A stretch of DNA of 38,100 nucleotides, taken from contig CACGHU010000005.1 in NCBI GenBank assembly GCA_902572945.1, positions 1-38,100 on the forward strand, in the 5' to 3' direction. The position numbers and the translations under genes are program-made. The notes beneath the pieces were generated by a model, which had not been told where the DNA came from, did no database searches, and saw only the letters and a list, made by a program, of their open reading frames with translations. Source of the stretch: an uncultured Pelagibacteraceae bacterium (GTDB lineage Bacteria; Pseudomonadota; Alphaproteobacteria; Pelagibacterales; Pelagibacteraceae). Below, piece by piece: positions 1 to 8,633 of this stretch (the first letter of the stretch is position 1; each line of letters opens with the position of its first letter).

Positions 1-383
1 ATAATTTATATGTAAATATTGGTGCACTTCTCATACATGTTGCAAAAATTGATGAAAACTACTCAGAAAAAGAAAAAAAAATAATTAAAAAAACATTATT
101 AGAACTTGGTTTAAAAGAAGATGCATTAGATGGAGTGTTCAAAAAATCCGAGGAAACTGAAAAAAATTCAAATCAAATTCTTGAGTTTACCAGAGAAGTT
201 AAAAATAAAGATCAAGAATTTAAAATTAAGATAGTAGAAGCTTTATGGAAAATAATTTACGCAGATAATGTTTCTGACATGTATGAGATGAGTCTGATGC
301 GACGATTAACTGGTTTGCTTTACTTAGACACTAAAATAGTAGGCGACATAAAAAATAAAATCATAAGTTCTTCAAGCAAATGA
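1..383 (+). CDS. TerB-like (tellurite resistance TerB family) protein, 5' end truncated by window
   Basis: Reading frame of the 135..383 ORF stays open upstream to base 3 ([44 protein letters not shown]...); helical acidic/basic pattern and '[21 protein letters not shown]' typical of TerB-like proteins. Confidence 0.7.
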   Translation, partial: NLYVNIGALLIHVAKIDENYSEKEKKIIKKTLLELGLKEDALDGVFKKSEETEKNSNQILEFTREVKNKDQEFKIKIVEALWKIIYADNVSDMYEMSLMRRLTGLLYLDTKIVGDIKNKIISSSSK

Positions 384-706
384 CATATTTAGTAAACGAT
401 AAATGTATAAAATGTAAATTGACAGATTGTGTTGATGTTTGCCCAGTTGACTGTTTTTATGAAGGAAAAAATATGCTTGTAATTAAACCTGATGAGTGTA
501 TAGATTGTGGCGTTTGTGAACCAGAGTGTCCCGTGGATGCTATTGTTCCTGACACTAACAAGGACACTGAAAAATGGTTGGAGATAAATACAAAATATTC
601 AGAAATTTGGCCAAACATAAACAAGAAAAAAGATCCACCAGACGATCATAAAAAATTTGAAAATGAAGAAAATAAATTTGAAAAGTATTTTAAAGAAAAC
701 CTTTAA
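380..706 (+). CDS. fdxA: 7Fe ferredoxin, FdxA type
   Basis: [21 protein letters not shown]...[16 protein letters not shown] cluster-binding motifs; overlaps preceding stop by 4 nt. Confidence 0.93.
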   Translation: MTYLVNDKCIKCKLTDCVDVCPVDCFYEGKNMLVIKPDECIDCGVCEPECPVDAIVPDTNKDTEKWLEINTKYSEIWPNINKKKDPPDDHKKFENEENKFEKYFKENL

Positions 707-1538
707 AAAAAAAAGTAAATCACCAAAAAAAGTTAAGACTAGAGTTTCAAAAACAAATAAAAAAAAAGTTACTAAAAAATCCCTAAAAACCAAAAAAACA
801 AAAATAGAAAAATTAAAAAAAATTCCACACAAAAAGACTCAAGAAAAAACAACTAGTCCTAACTTAAGAATTCTAAAGCAAAATGAACAAAAGCCTGAAA
901 TAAAAAAAATTAAAAAACAAGAAACACAAAAAAAAGATTTTAAACCTAAGGATTACGTTGTTTATCCAAAACATGGAGTGGGTCAAATATTATCTATTAA
1001 TAATAAAACCATCGGGGGCATAGAAGTGCAATGCTATGATATTAAATTTGAAAAAGATAAAGCTGTTGGTCTTTTGCCAATTAATAAACAATCTCACTTA
1101 AGACCATTATCGACTGTTAACCAAGTGAATAAATCGATATCAATCTTAAAAGGTAAGCCAAAAATTAAAAGATCGATGTGGAGCAGAAGAGCACAAGAAT
1201 ATGAACAAAAAATTACATCAGGTAAAATTTATGAATTGGCAGAAGTAGTAAGAGATTTGAATAAAGGTGATGACTTGATGGTTGATCAATCTTATAGCGA
1301 AAGACAATTATTTGAAAAAGCTTACGAAAGAATTTTGTCAGAATTTCAAATAGTCCTAAATTTGTCCTACGAAGATATTCAAAAAAAGCTTAATAAAGCC
1401 TTGCGAAGAAATTTAGAAAACCAATCACAATCAGCACCTAAACAAACTAAACAAATTCAAGAAAGTTCCGAGAGCACTAATGAAGATGAAGTTGCCGAAG
1501 ACAATGAAGTGGGACTTGTAGAGGAAAATCCAGAGTAA
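663..1538 (+). CDS. carD: CarD/CdnL-family transcriptional regulator with Lys-rich N-terminal extension
   Basis: Track ORF 657..1538 begins TTG; first ATG at 663. '[20 protein letters not shown]...' is the CarD_CdnL/TRCF RNAP-interaction domain. About 95 aa of Lys-rich sequence precede it; the start overlaps the fdxA 3' end. Confidence 0.88.
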   Translation: MKKINLKSILKKTFKKKSKSPKKVKTRVSKTNKKKVTKKSLKTKKTKIEKLKKIPHKKTQEKTTSPNLRILKQNEQKPEIKKIKKQETQKKDFKPKDYVVYPKHGVGQILSINNKTIGGIEVQCYDIKFEKDKAVGLLPINKQSHLRPLSTVNQVNKSISILKGKPKIKRSMWSRRAQEYEQKITSGKIYELAEVVRDLNKGDDLMVDQSYSERQLFEKAYERILSEFQIVLNLSYEDIQKKLNKALRRNLENQSQSAPKQTKQIQESSESTNEDEVAEDNEVGLVEENPE

Positions 1539-1540
1539 AA

Positions 1541-1577
1541 AAAACGCTTCCCACACAAAAGTTATGAGAAGCGTTTT
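1541..1577. terminator. Bidirectional intrinsic terminator between carD and the small basic ORF
   Basis: Inverted repeat aaaacgcttc (1541-1550) / gaagcgtttt (1568-1577), 10-bp stem with A/T tracts on both sides, between convergent genes. Confidence 0.75.
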
Positions 1578-1591
1578 AATTCAAGAAAAAA

Positions 1592-1657
1592 CTATCTTCT
1601 TTTTTTTCTTCTTTTTTTAGCTTTTTTCTTCTTAGCTTTTTTTCTTCTTTTAGCCAT
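1592..1657 (-). CDS. Tiny highly basic protein, 21 aa: MAKRRKKAKKKKAKKRRKKRR
   Basis: Manual reverse translation of 1592-1657 (atg gct aaa aga aga aaa aaa gct aag aag aaa aaa gct aaa aaa aga aga aaa aaa aga aga tag); SD-like AGGGAG just upstream, promoter-like elements at 1706-1734, terminator downstream. Below the track's length cut-off. Confidence 0.75.
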   Translation of the reverse strand: MAKRRKKAKKKKAKKRRKKRR

Positions 1658-1705
1658 CTTTAGCTCCCTTTAGTTGCGCGAATCATTTGATTCGCTATTG
1701 AATAT

Positions 1706-1734
1706 AATTTATTTTTTTAATTAAGTTATGTCAA
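1706..1734 (-). promoter_or_regulatory. Predicted sigma70 promoter for the 21-aa ORF
   Basis: Minus strand TTGACA (1734-1729), 17-nt spacer, TAAATT (1711-1706). Confidence 0.55.
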
Positions 1735-1845
1735 ACATTTAATTAATTACAAAAAAGTTTAGTGTTGAAAAAAAAATTTAATTATTTTTTTTATTATTTG
1801 ATTGTTAAAAAGATAAGAGTTTATGCGACTTATAAGCAAATAAAA

Positions 1846-3531
1846 TTAATTATTTAAATAAAGATTTTCTAAATCTTTTTTATAATTTTCTAAGATAATT
1901 TTTCTTTTTAACTTTAAAGTTGGAGTTAACATTCTATTTTCAATTGTAAATTCATTAAAAATTATTAAATATTTTTTAACTTTTTCAATTAAAGACAAGT
2001 TTTTGTTTGTAATTTCAATAAATTTTTTAATTTCATCTTTATTTGCACTCTTTTCTGCAACAATTAATGCAACGAGATAGTTTTTTTTATCTCCATAAAC
2101 AAAACTTTGTTTAATATTTTCATTTAAACAAAGTAAATTTTCTATTTTTGTTGGTGAAATGTTGTCTCCTCCTAAATTAACAATTAATTCTTTTTTTCTG
2201 TCTGTAATTTTTAAATTTCCCACTCTGTTTATTTCACCTATGTCTCCAGTATATAACCACCCATCTTTAATTATTTCATCAGTCTCTTTTTGTTTATTCC
2301 AATATCCTAGCATTACATTTTCTCCCTTTATCAATATTTCACCATCCTCAGCAATTTTGACAGAATTTGTTCTAAAAGGAGGACCTACTGTTTCGACTTG
2401 AATTTGGTCTGGAATGTTACAACTAACAACTGGTGAAGCTTCTGTTAGTCCATAACCTTGAAGAGTCGGAAGCCCAATAGAGTTTAAAAATTCACCAATT
2501 TTTTGGTCAAGTGCACCACCTCCTGATACAAAAGCCTGGAGGTTTCCACCAAACTGTTTTTTTACTTTTTTTCTGACTAACACATCACAGATAAAATCTA
2601 TCAAAATTTCATAATAATTAAGTTTAATTTTTTTTAATTTTTTTGTTCCAAGGGCAATAGTAGAATCAATAAGCTTTTTTTTAAAGCCTCTCTGCTTACT
2701 AAAATTTATATTAATTTTATTAAATAAATTTTGGTAGAATCTTGGCACTGCCGTCATTATTGTTGGTTTTGCTTCAGACATATTAGTAAGCAATTTTTCT
2801 AAACTCTCAGCATAAAATATTTTAGCCCCAATTAATATTTGTACAAACTGAACTGTATGCTCATAAGAATGGGACAATGGAAGCCAAGTTAGAAATACAG
2901 GATTTTTTTTTTTAATTAAAGGTAAAAGTAAATCATAAGCGCCTTCACAGTTAGCTAAAATTCCACCATGACTTAAAATAACACCTTTAGGGTTTCCAGA
3001 AGTTCCAGATGTATAAATTATACAAGCTGGCATATTCCTTTTTAAATTACTATTTATTATTTTATCATCAAAAGTTTCATTAAAAATATCATTAATCAAT
3101 AAACTGTTTACATCTATTTTTTCAAAAGAAATTATTTTTATTTCATCGTTATTTATAAAATCTTTAATTTTTTTAAATTGAGAATTATTAGAAACAATAA
3201 TTAAAGTTGGCTTACAATCTTCTAAAATATATTTATAGTCATTTTCTGAATAGGTTGTAAATATTGGCACAGATATTCCACCTGCATTCATAATTGAAAT
3301 ATCAGAAATCAACCAATTTGGATTATTTTCTGAAAGAATTAAACACCTATCACCGGAGTTTATTAATGTTTTTATTTTATTCGAAAGCTTAAAAATATTC
3401 TCAGATACATCTTTCCAACTATAAATTGTTTTTTCAGATTTCAATGAATTTAAAAAAGGTTTAGAGTTATCTACTTCTTCTAGTTTTTTAAAAAATAACT
3501 CAACAAGACTATTTATTTTCGATACTTCCAT
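1846..3531 (-). CDS. AMP-dependent long-chain fatty acyl-CoA synthetase
   Basis: AMP-binding motif 'ACIIYTSGTSGNPKGVILSH', 'GYGLTEASPVVS', 'GWLYTGDIGEI', 'ITDRKKELI'. Confidence 0.93.
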   Translation of the reverse strand: MEVSKINSLVELFFKKLEEVDNSKPFLNSLKSEKTIYSWKDVSENIFKLSNKIKTLINSGDRCLILSENNPNWLISDISIMNAGGISVPIFTTYSENDYKYILEDCKPTLIIVSNNSQFKKIKDFINNDEIKIISFEKIDVNSLLINDIFNETFDDKIINSNLKRNMPACIIYTSGTSGNPKGVILSHGGILANCEGAYDLLLPLIKKKNPVFLTWLPLSHSYEHTVQFVQILIGAKIFYAESLEKLLTNMSEAKPTIMTAVPRFYQNLFNKININFSKQRGFKKKLIDSTIALGTKKLKKIKLNYYEILIDFICDVLVRKKVKKQFGGNLQAFVSGGGALDQKIGEFLNSIGLPTLQGYGLTEASPVVSCNIPDQIQVETVGPPFRTNSVKIAEDGEILIKGENVMLGYWNKQKETDEIIKDGWLYTGDIGEINRVGNLKITDRKKELIVNLGGDNISPTKIENLLCLNENIKQSFVYGDKKNYLVALIVAEKSANKDEIKKFIEITNKNLSLIEKVKKYLIIFNEFTIENRMLTPTLKLKRKIILENYKKDLENLYLNN

Positions 3532-3535
3532 AATT

Positions 3536-3620
3536 TGGTGGGCGAAGAGAGAATCGAACTCTCACTTCTTGCGAAACACGATTTTGAGTCGTGCGCGTCT
3601 ACCAGTTCCGCCATTCGCCC
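3536..3620 (-). tRNA. tRNA-Leu (anticodon CAA)
   Basis: Reverse complement GGGCGAATGGCGGAACTGGTAGACGCGCACGACTCAAAATCGTG...GAGAGTTCGATTCTCTCTTCGCCCACCA; acceptor GGGCGAA/TTCGCCC, anticodon loop CTCAAAA, class II variable arm, encoded CCA. Confidence 0.96.
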
Positions 3621-3687
3621 AATTATAAACAATTAATTTTTATTTAAATGAATAGTATAAAAAGTTATTTTGTAATAAAACCAAAAA

Positions 3688-4287
3688 ATGTTCAAAAGAT
3701 TTTACAATAAATCAATAGAATTAGCGTCTAACAAGAGATCAAATTTATACTTAGGTATTGTTTCTTTTATTGAAAGTTCTTTTTTCCCAATTCCACCAGA
3801 TGTGATGATTGTACCAATGGTGATTGCAAAAAAAGATTCTTATTTAAAAATTTTTTTAATCGCTACAGTATTTTCTGTTCTGGGTGGCATTTGCGGTTAT
3901 TTAATTGGTTATTTGTTTATAGATTTAGCTATGTATGTAATTGAATTTTATAATTATGAAAACAAAGTATTAAAGTTGAAAATGGACCTTTCACAAGGCA
4001 GTGGTATGGTTATATGGCTTGGTACTTTATTCTTAGCTGGATTTACACCTTTACCATATAAAGTTTTTACAATAACAAGTGGTCTAATCGCATTTGATAT
4101 AATTGCATTTATAATAATCAGCTTTATTTCAAGAGGTTTAAGATTTTATTTAGTTTCAATTTTGACTGCAAAACTTGGGGAAAAATTTGTTAAATTAATA
4201 GAACAAAAAGGCGCAGTGTGGTCCTCAATAATTGGTATTATTATAGTATGTTTTCTGGCTATTTTTTATTTTGCTTTTATTAAATGA
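3688..4287 (+). CDS. YqaA/DedA-like (SNARE-associated/VTT domain) membrane protein
   Basis: Multi-TM protein with 'FIESSFFPIPPDVMIVPMV' and 'LGTLFLAGFTPLPYKVFTITSG'. Confidence 0.85.
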   Translation: MFKRFYNKSIELASNKRSNLYLGIVSFIESSFFPIPPDVMIVPMVIAKKDSYLKIFLIATVFSVLGGICGYLIGYLFIDLAMYVIEFYNYENKVLKLKMDLSQGSGMVIWLGTLFLAGFTPLPYKVFTITSGLIAFDIIAFIIISFISRGLRFYLVSILTAKLGEKFVKLIEQKGAVWSSIIGIIIVCFLAIFYFAFIK

Positions 4288-4775
4288 CAATGAGACCATT
4301 AAAGTACAAAACTGTAATAAACTTAATATTAATTTTCTCTGTTTTTTCAATTTTATTTGCATTTTATGTTGAGTATATTTTAGGTCACAAACCATGTAAT
4401 CTTTGTTTATTACAAAGGCTTCCATATATTGCTTCAATTATATTAGTAGTCTTAGTTATAATTTTCAAAAATTTGGAAAAAATTTCTTTCTTCCTTTTGA
4501 GTTTGATATTTTTGGCAGGATCATTGCTTGCTATTTACCATGTTGGGATTGAACATGGTTTAATTTCGGAGTCATTTGTATGTGGAAATAATATTGATAC
4601 TAGTATTACTGATAAGAGTGAGATCATGAAACAATTACAAAATAAAGAAATTAGCTGTAAAGATGTCACTTTTACTATTTTTGGTGTATCACTTGCTACA
4701 ATAAATACTTTTATTTCTGTATTATTAGCGACTATAACCCTATTAATATTTATTAAATATGAAAAAAAGCGATAA
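4284..4775 (+). CDS. dsbB: Disulfide bond formation protein B (DsbB)
   Basis: 'HKPCNLCLLQRLPY' CxxC motif plus four TM segments and periplasmic Cys pair (CGNN...SCKD). Confidence 0.9.
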   Translation: MTMRPLKYKTVINLILIFSVFSILFAFYVEYILGHKPCNLCLLQRLPYIASIILVVLVIIFKNLEKISFFLLSLIFLAGSLLAIYHVGIEHGLISESFVCGNNIDTSITDKSEIMKQLQNKEISCKDVTFTIFGVSLATINTFISVLLATITLLIFIKYEKKR

Positions 4776-5292
4776 AAAAAAAATTGAAGAATTCATAAGA
4801 GTTGATCATGCAGGAGAAAGAGGTGCGATTAAAATCTATGAAGGGCAATTGTTAGCCTTAAACACATTTATTAAAGACGATGAGCTAAAAAAAACAATCG
4901 AAGAAATGAAAGAGCATGAAAGAGAACATGCAAATTATTTTGAACAAGAAATAAGAAAAAGAAGTATCAAACCCACAAAATTTTTACCACTATGGGATTT
5001 ACTTGGTGTTGGTTTGGGTTTCGGATCAACTTTGTTAGGAAAAAAGGCTGCGATGCTTTGTACTGCATCAGTTGAGGAAGTTATAGATGAACATTACCAA
5101 AATCAAATTGACCAAATTCAGTCAGATGAAAAAGAGCTTAAAGAAAAAATTATAAAGTTTAGAGAGGATGAACTTCATCATAAAGATATAGCTTATGAGA
5201 AAGGAGCTTCTAAAGATGGTATTTACTCTTTATTCGACAAAATTGTTAAAACAGGTTCCAAAATTGCAATTAGAGTATCTGAAAAGATCTAA
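4759..5292 (+). CDS. coq7: COQ7-family demethoxyubiquinone hydroxylase
   Basis: 'IRVDHAGERGAIKIYEGQL', 'EHEREHANYF', 'EEVIDEHYQNQID', 'REDELHHKDIA' diiron ligands. Confidence 0.92.
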   Translation: MKKSDKKKIEEFIRVDHAGERGAIKIYEGQLLALNTFIKDDELKKTIEEMKEHEREHANYFEQEIRKRSIKPTKFLPLWDLLGVGLGFGSTLLGKKAAMLCTASVEEVIDEHYQNQIDQIQSDEKELKEKIIKFREDELHHKDIAYEKGASKDGIYSLFDKIVKTGSKIAIRVSEKI

Positions 5293-5859
5293 TTAAGGCT
5301 CAAGCTCAACATCCCAATAAAGATAATCAATCCAAGTTTTATGTAGGAAATTTGGAGGAAAATGTTTTCCATTTCGATGAAGATCTTCTGTGGTAGGTTG
5401 ATAGGGTGCTTGGTTAAGAGTCATTCCAGATTTATTCAATAATCTACCACCTTTTTTAACATTACAACTCGAACAAGCAGTTACAACGTTATCCCAGTCG
5501 GTTTTTCCACCTTTAGATCTAGGAAGTAAATGATCAAAGGTTAATTCTTTCTTACTACCACAATATTGACAACTGAACTTGTCTCGTAGAAATACATTAA
5601 ATCTAGTAAAGTTTGGATTTGAAATTGGCTTAATATAACTTTTAAGTGCAATTACGCTTGGAAGCTTCATGCTAAACGAAGGGCTGTGAACAATCTTATC
5701 ATAGTAATTTACAATAGAAACTCTATCTAAAAAAACTGATTTGATAGAATCTTGCCAGCTCCATAGAGACAAAGGATAATAGCTTAAGGGCCTGTAGTCA
5801 GCATTTAGAACTAATGCTGGACAATTATCCAGTGAAGTTTTCTTGTCAATAAAAGTCAT
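5293..5859 (-). CDS. HNH endonuclease family protein
   Basis: 'CQYCGSKKELTFDHLLPRSKGGKTDWDNVVTACSSCNVKKGGR' HNH/zinc motif. Confidence 0.9.
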   Translation of the reverse strand: MTFIDKKTSLDNCPALVLNADYRPLSYYPLSLWSWQDSIKSVFLDRVSIVNYYDKIVHSPSFSMKLPSVIALKSYIKPISNPNFTRFNVFLRDKFSCQYCGSKKELTFDHLLPRSKGGKTDWDNVVTACSSCNVKKGGRLLNKSGMTLNQAPYQPTTEDLHRNGKHFPPNFLHKTWIDYLYWDVELEP

Positions 5860-5920
5860 TAAAATAGAATAACTTATAAAATTTTAATAATCAATATTAT
5901 CAAGAGAAATATTAATTTTT

Positions 5921-6571
5921 TTATATTATTTTTTTTATATATTTTAATGCTAAACTTAGCGCTTCAATAGGTATATGATGAGAACAATTTTTTATCATGT
6001 TAACTTCTACTTTTATTTTATTTCTTTCTAAAAAATCTTTGGCTTCTAATAAGTTTGACGAAGGAACAACTTCATCTGCGTCACCGTGAAACAGCAACAT
6101 ATCAGTATTTGAAATAATTCTTTTTTGTAAATCTTCCTTGTCTATTATTTTTCCAGAAAATCCTATCACTGATCTGAAACTTTGACTACAAATTAAACCT
6201 AAATTAATTGACATCATGCAACCTTGACTAAATCCTGCTAAAATTATTTGCGAGTTATCAATATTATAATTTTCTTTAATTTGTTCTATATACTCTATTA
6301 AAATTTTTTCAGCCTTTTTAACTTCTGTGATGACATAATCTGGATCATCGATACTTAAATCAAACCATTGAAAACCAGTTGGATTTAATTTGCACACTTG
6401 ATGTCCATCAGGACATAAAAATATTGTGTTATCTATAAACCGCTTCCAAGTAAATGCTATTGAACTTATGTCTGCACCATCACCTCCATATCCATGAAGA
6501 AGTATAATTGCATTTTTTATTTTATCTTTTTTTTCAGACTCAATAATTTTAGAGTTTAAAACAAATGTCAT
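5921..6571 (-). CDS. Phospholipase/carboxylesterase family alpha/beta hydrolase
   Basis: 'ILLHGYGGDGADISSIA', 'LAGFSQGCMMSINLGL', 'LFHGDADEVVP', terminal His. Track start (6619) is TTG inside the upstream gene; ATG at 6571 follows the tlpA-like stop and is more plausible. Confidence 0.87.
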   Translation of the reverse strand: MTFVLNSKIIESEKKDKIKNAIILLHGYGGDGADISSIAFTWKRFIDNTIFLCPDGHQVCKLNPTGFQWFDLSIDDPDYVITEVKKAEKILIEYIEQIKENYNIDNSQIILAGFSQGCMMSINLGLICSQSFRSVIGFSGKIIDKEDLQKRIISNTDMLLFHGDADEVVPSSNLLEAKDFLERNKIKVEVNMIKNCSHHIPIEALSLALKYIKKII

Positions 6572-6575
6572 AAAA

Positions 6576-7106
6576 TTAATTATAAGTAGATAGCCATTTA
6601 ATAAATTTTTTATCCTCAAAATCTACAGATCCTAAAATTCTTGCAAACTCTTCTCCATTTTTATTAATCAAAATAGTTGTTGGAAGTCCTATTAATGAAA
6701 ATTCATTAGCAAGTTTAACCGATTCACCGTAATAAAGTTTCAAATTTTTGATTTCTAAATCCTCAAAAAATTTCTCAGCTTTATCTAAATTTTCTTTTCC
6801 AACATTTATTGGGATGATAATTAAATTATCGATTTTTTTAATTGATTGGAGAATATCTAAAGATGGCATTTCTTCTCTACATGGAGCACACCATGTGGCC
6901 CAAAAATTTACTAAAATCAAATTATTTTTAAAATCCTGAAGTGAAACTGCTAAATCTTCTGAATTTTTAAAGACTATATTTGAAACTTTCTTTGGATCTT
7001 TATGAATTATAAGATTTTTTATATCCGGCTTTTGATCAGCACTAGCAATTAGTGGAAATAATAAATATATAAATATTAAAAATAATTTTAAGCTTAATAA
7101 TCTCAT
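6576..7106 (-). CDS. TlpA-like thioredoxin-fold thiol:disulfide oxidoreductase
   Basis: Signal peptide, 'LVNFWATWCAPCREEMPSLDIL', cis-Pro 'IGLPTTILINKNG'. Confidence 0.9.
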   Translation of the reverse strand: MRLLSLKLFLIFIYLLFPLIASADQKPDIKNLIIHKDPKKVSNIVFKNSEDLAVSLQDFKNNLILVNFWATWCAPCREEMPSLDILQSIKKIDNLIIIPINVGKENLDKAEKFFEDLEIKNLKLYYGESVKLANEFSLIGLPTTILINKNGEEFARILGSVDFEDKKFIKWLSTYN

Positions 7107-7113
7107 TCTAAAA

Positions 7114-7121
7114 TGTATAGT
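7114..7121. promoter_or_regulatory. Overlapping divergent -10 elements between tlpA-like gene and argH
   Basis: 23-bp gap contains TATAGT (+, 7116-7121) overlapping TATACA (-, 7119-7114), 7-8 nt from each start codon. Confidence 0.4.
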
Positions 7122-7129
7122 TACATATC

Positions 7130-8521
7130 ATGAGTAAAAATAAAAACAATAAACCAGTTTGGAGTACAAGAATTAATAAAAATACCTCTAATTTATTTGC
7201 AAAAGTAGGCAGTTCAATAAATATAGACAAAAGACTTTATAAACAAGATATAAAAGCTTCATCCGCCCATGTGGAAATGCTACTTAAAAAAAAAATTATT
7301 TCGCTACAAGTCAAAAATAAAATTTCTTGGGGTCTTCAGAAAATTTTAAATGAAATAAATAAAAAAAAATTTTTGTTCAATAGTAAAAGTGAAGATATTC
7401 ATATGAGTATTGAACAAAGATTATTTGAATTAATAGGTGAGGATGCTGGATTTATCCACACAGCGAGATCTAGAAATGACCAAGTTTTAGTAGATTTTAA
7501 ACTTTGGATGATCGAAGCTACAGAAGATATTATTAAAGAATTAGATTCTTCAATTAAGTTGATATTAAAAATTGCAGCGAAGAATGTATATACGGTAATG
7601 CCTAGCTTTACTCATTTAAAAAATGCTCAACCAATATCATTTGCTCATTATATTTTAGCTTATATAGAGATGTTTAGTAGAGACAAAAAAAGATTTTTTA
7701 ATAATAAAGAATTATTATCTGAAAATCCTTTAGGTGTGGCAGCTATAGCGGGAACCAGCTTTGATATAGATAGAGAATTTACCACAAAAAAACTTAAATT
7801 TAAAAAGCCAACAGGTAATTCTATTGATACAGTTTCAGATAGAGATTTTGTTTTAGATTTTCTTTATTCTATTTCAGTTTGTGCAAATCATATATCTAGA
7901 TTTGCAGAGGAATTTATTCTATGGAACTCTGATGCTTTTGATTTAATTAAACTTAAGGATAAAGTTGTTACTGGATCTTCAATAATGCCGCAAAAGAAAA
8001 ATCCAGATACTCTAGAGTATTTAAGAGGCAAAACAGGAAATATCTACGGGAATTTATTTTCTATGCTCACAATTCTTAAAGGTTTACCATTATCTTATTT
8101 TAAAGATTTACAAGATGATAAAGAATTAGCTTTTAAATCTTTTGACCAAATTACAATTTCATTAAAAATAATGAGAGAGGTATTGAGTAATTTTAAAATC
8201 AATAAAAAAAAAATGATACAATTAGCACAGACAGGTTATACTACAGCTACAGATCTTGCTGACTATATTGTGAGACAATATAAGTATCCATTCCGAAAAG
8301 CATACTTGATAACTTCAAAAATTGTAAATTTATGTGAAAATAAAGGTAAGGCCCTTGATGAGCTAACCATCGATGAAATAAAAAGTATTGATAAAAAACT
8401 TAATGAAGATGTATTAAAATTATTTAATCTAGAAAATTCAATAAAATCAAAAAAATCTTATGGTGGAACTTCTTTTGAAAATATAAAGAAAATGATAAAA
8501 AAATACAAAAAAAATGTTTAA
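7130..8521 (+). CDS. argH: Argininosuccinate lyase
   Basis: 'HTARSRNDQVLVDFKLW', 'GSSIMPQKKNPDTLEYLRGKTG' fumarase/ASL signature. Confidence 0.96.
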   Translation: MSKNKNNKPVWSTRINKNTSNLFAKVGSSINIDKRLYKQDIKASSAHVEMLLKKKIISLQVKNKISWGLQKILNEINKKKFLFNSKSEDIHMSIEQRLFELIGEDAGFIHTARSRNDQVLVDFKLWMIEATEDIIKELDSSIKLILKIAAKNVYTVMPSFTHLKNAQPISFAHYILAYIEMFSRDKKRFFNNKELLSENPLGVAAIAGTSFDIDREFTTKKLKFKKPTGNSIDTVSDRDFVLDFLYSISVCANHISRFAEEFILWNSDAFDLIKLKDKVVTGSSIMPQKKNPDTLEYLRGKTGNIYGNLFSMLTILKGLPLSYFKDLQDDKELAFKSFDQITISLKIMREVLSNFKINKKKMIQLAQTGYTTATDLADYIVRQYKYPFRKAYLITSKIVNLCENKGKALDELTIDEIKSIDKKLNEDVLKLFNLENSIKSKKSYGGTSFENIKKMIKKYKKNV

Positions 8522-8633
8522 AAAAATATTATTAATTCTGTTTTGTTCAATAATCCTTTTTTCTTGTGGAAAAAAAGGTGATCCAGAGTACAAAGCTCAA
8601 AAAAAACAATTAAAAATTGTCAAAATAATTTAA
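8514..8633 (+). CDS. lptM: LptM/YifL-like small lipoprotein, 39 aa
   Basis: MFKKILLILFCSIILFSCGKKGDPEYKAQKKQLKIVKII*; lipobox FSC followed by 'GKKGDPEY' as in LptM; overlaps argH end and lysA start (TAATG). Missing from the ORF track because of size. Confidence 0.82.
   Translation: MFKKILLILFCSIILFSCGKKGDPEYKAQKKQLKIVKII

Noticed and set aside
599-832. Antisense ORF (77 aa, Phe/Leu-rich) opposite fdxA/carD
   Set aside because: Complement of A-rich Lys codons in carD; composition artefact.
1740-1845. A/T homopolymer runs as a repeat element or ncRNA
   Set aside because: Low-complexity AT-rich spacer beyond the promoter described; no stable structure or repeated unit recognised.
7451-7459. 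Perfect DnaA box-like TTATCCACA
   Set aside because: Encodes part of conserved ArgH 'GFIHTARSRND'; single site in coding sequence, not an origin cluster.
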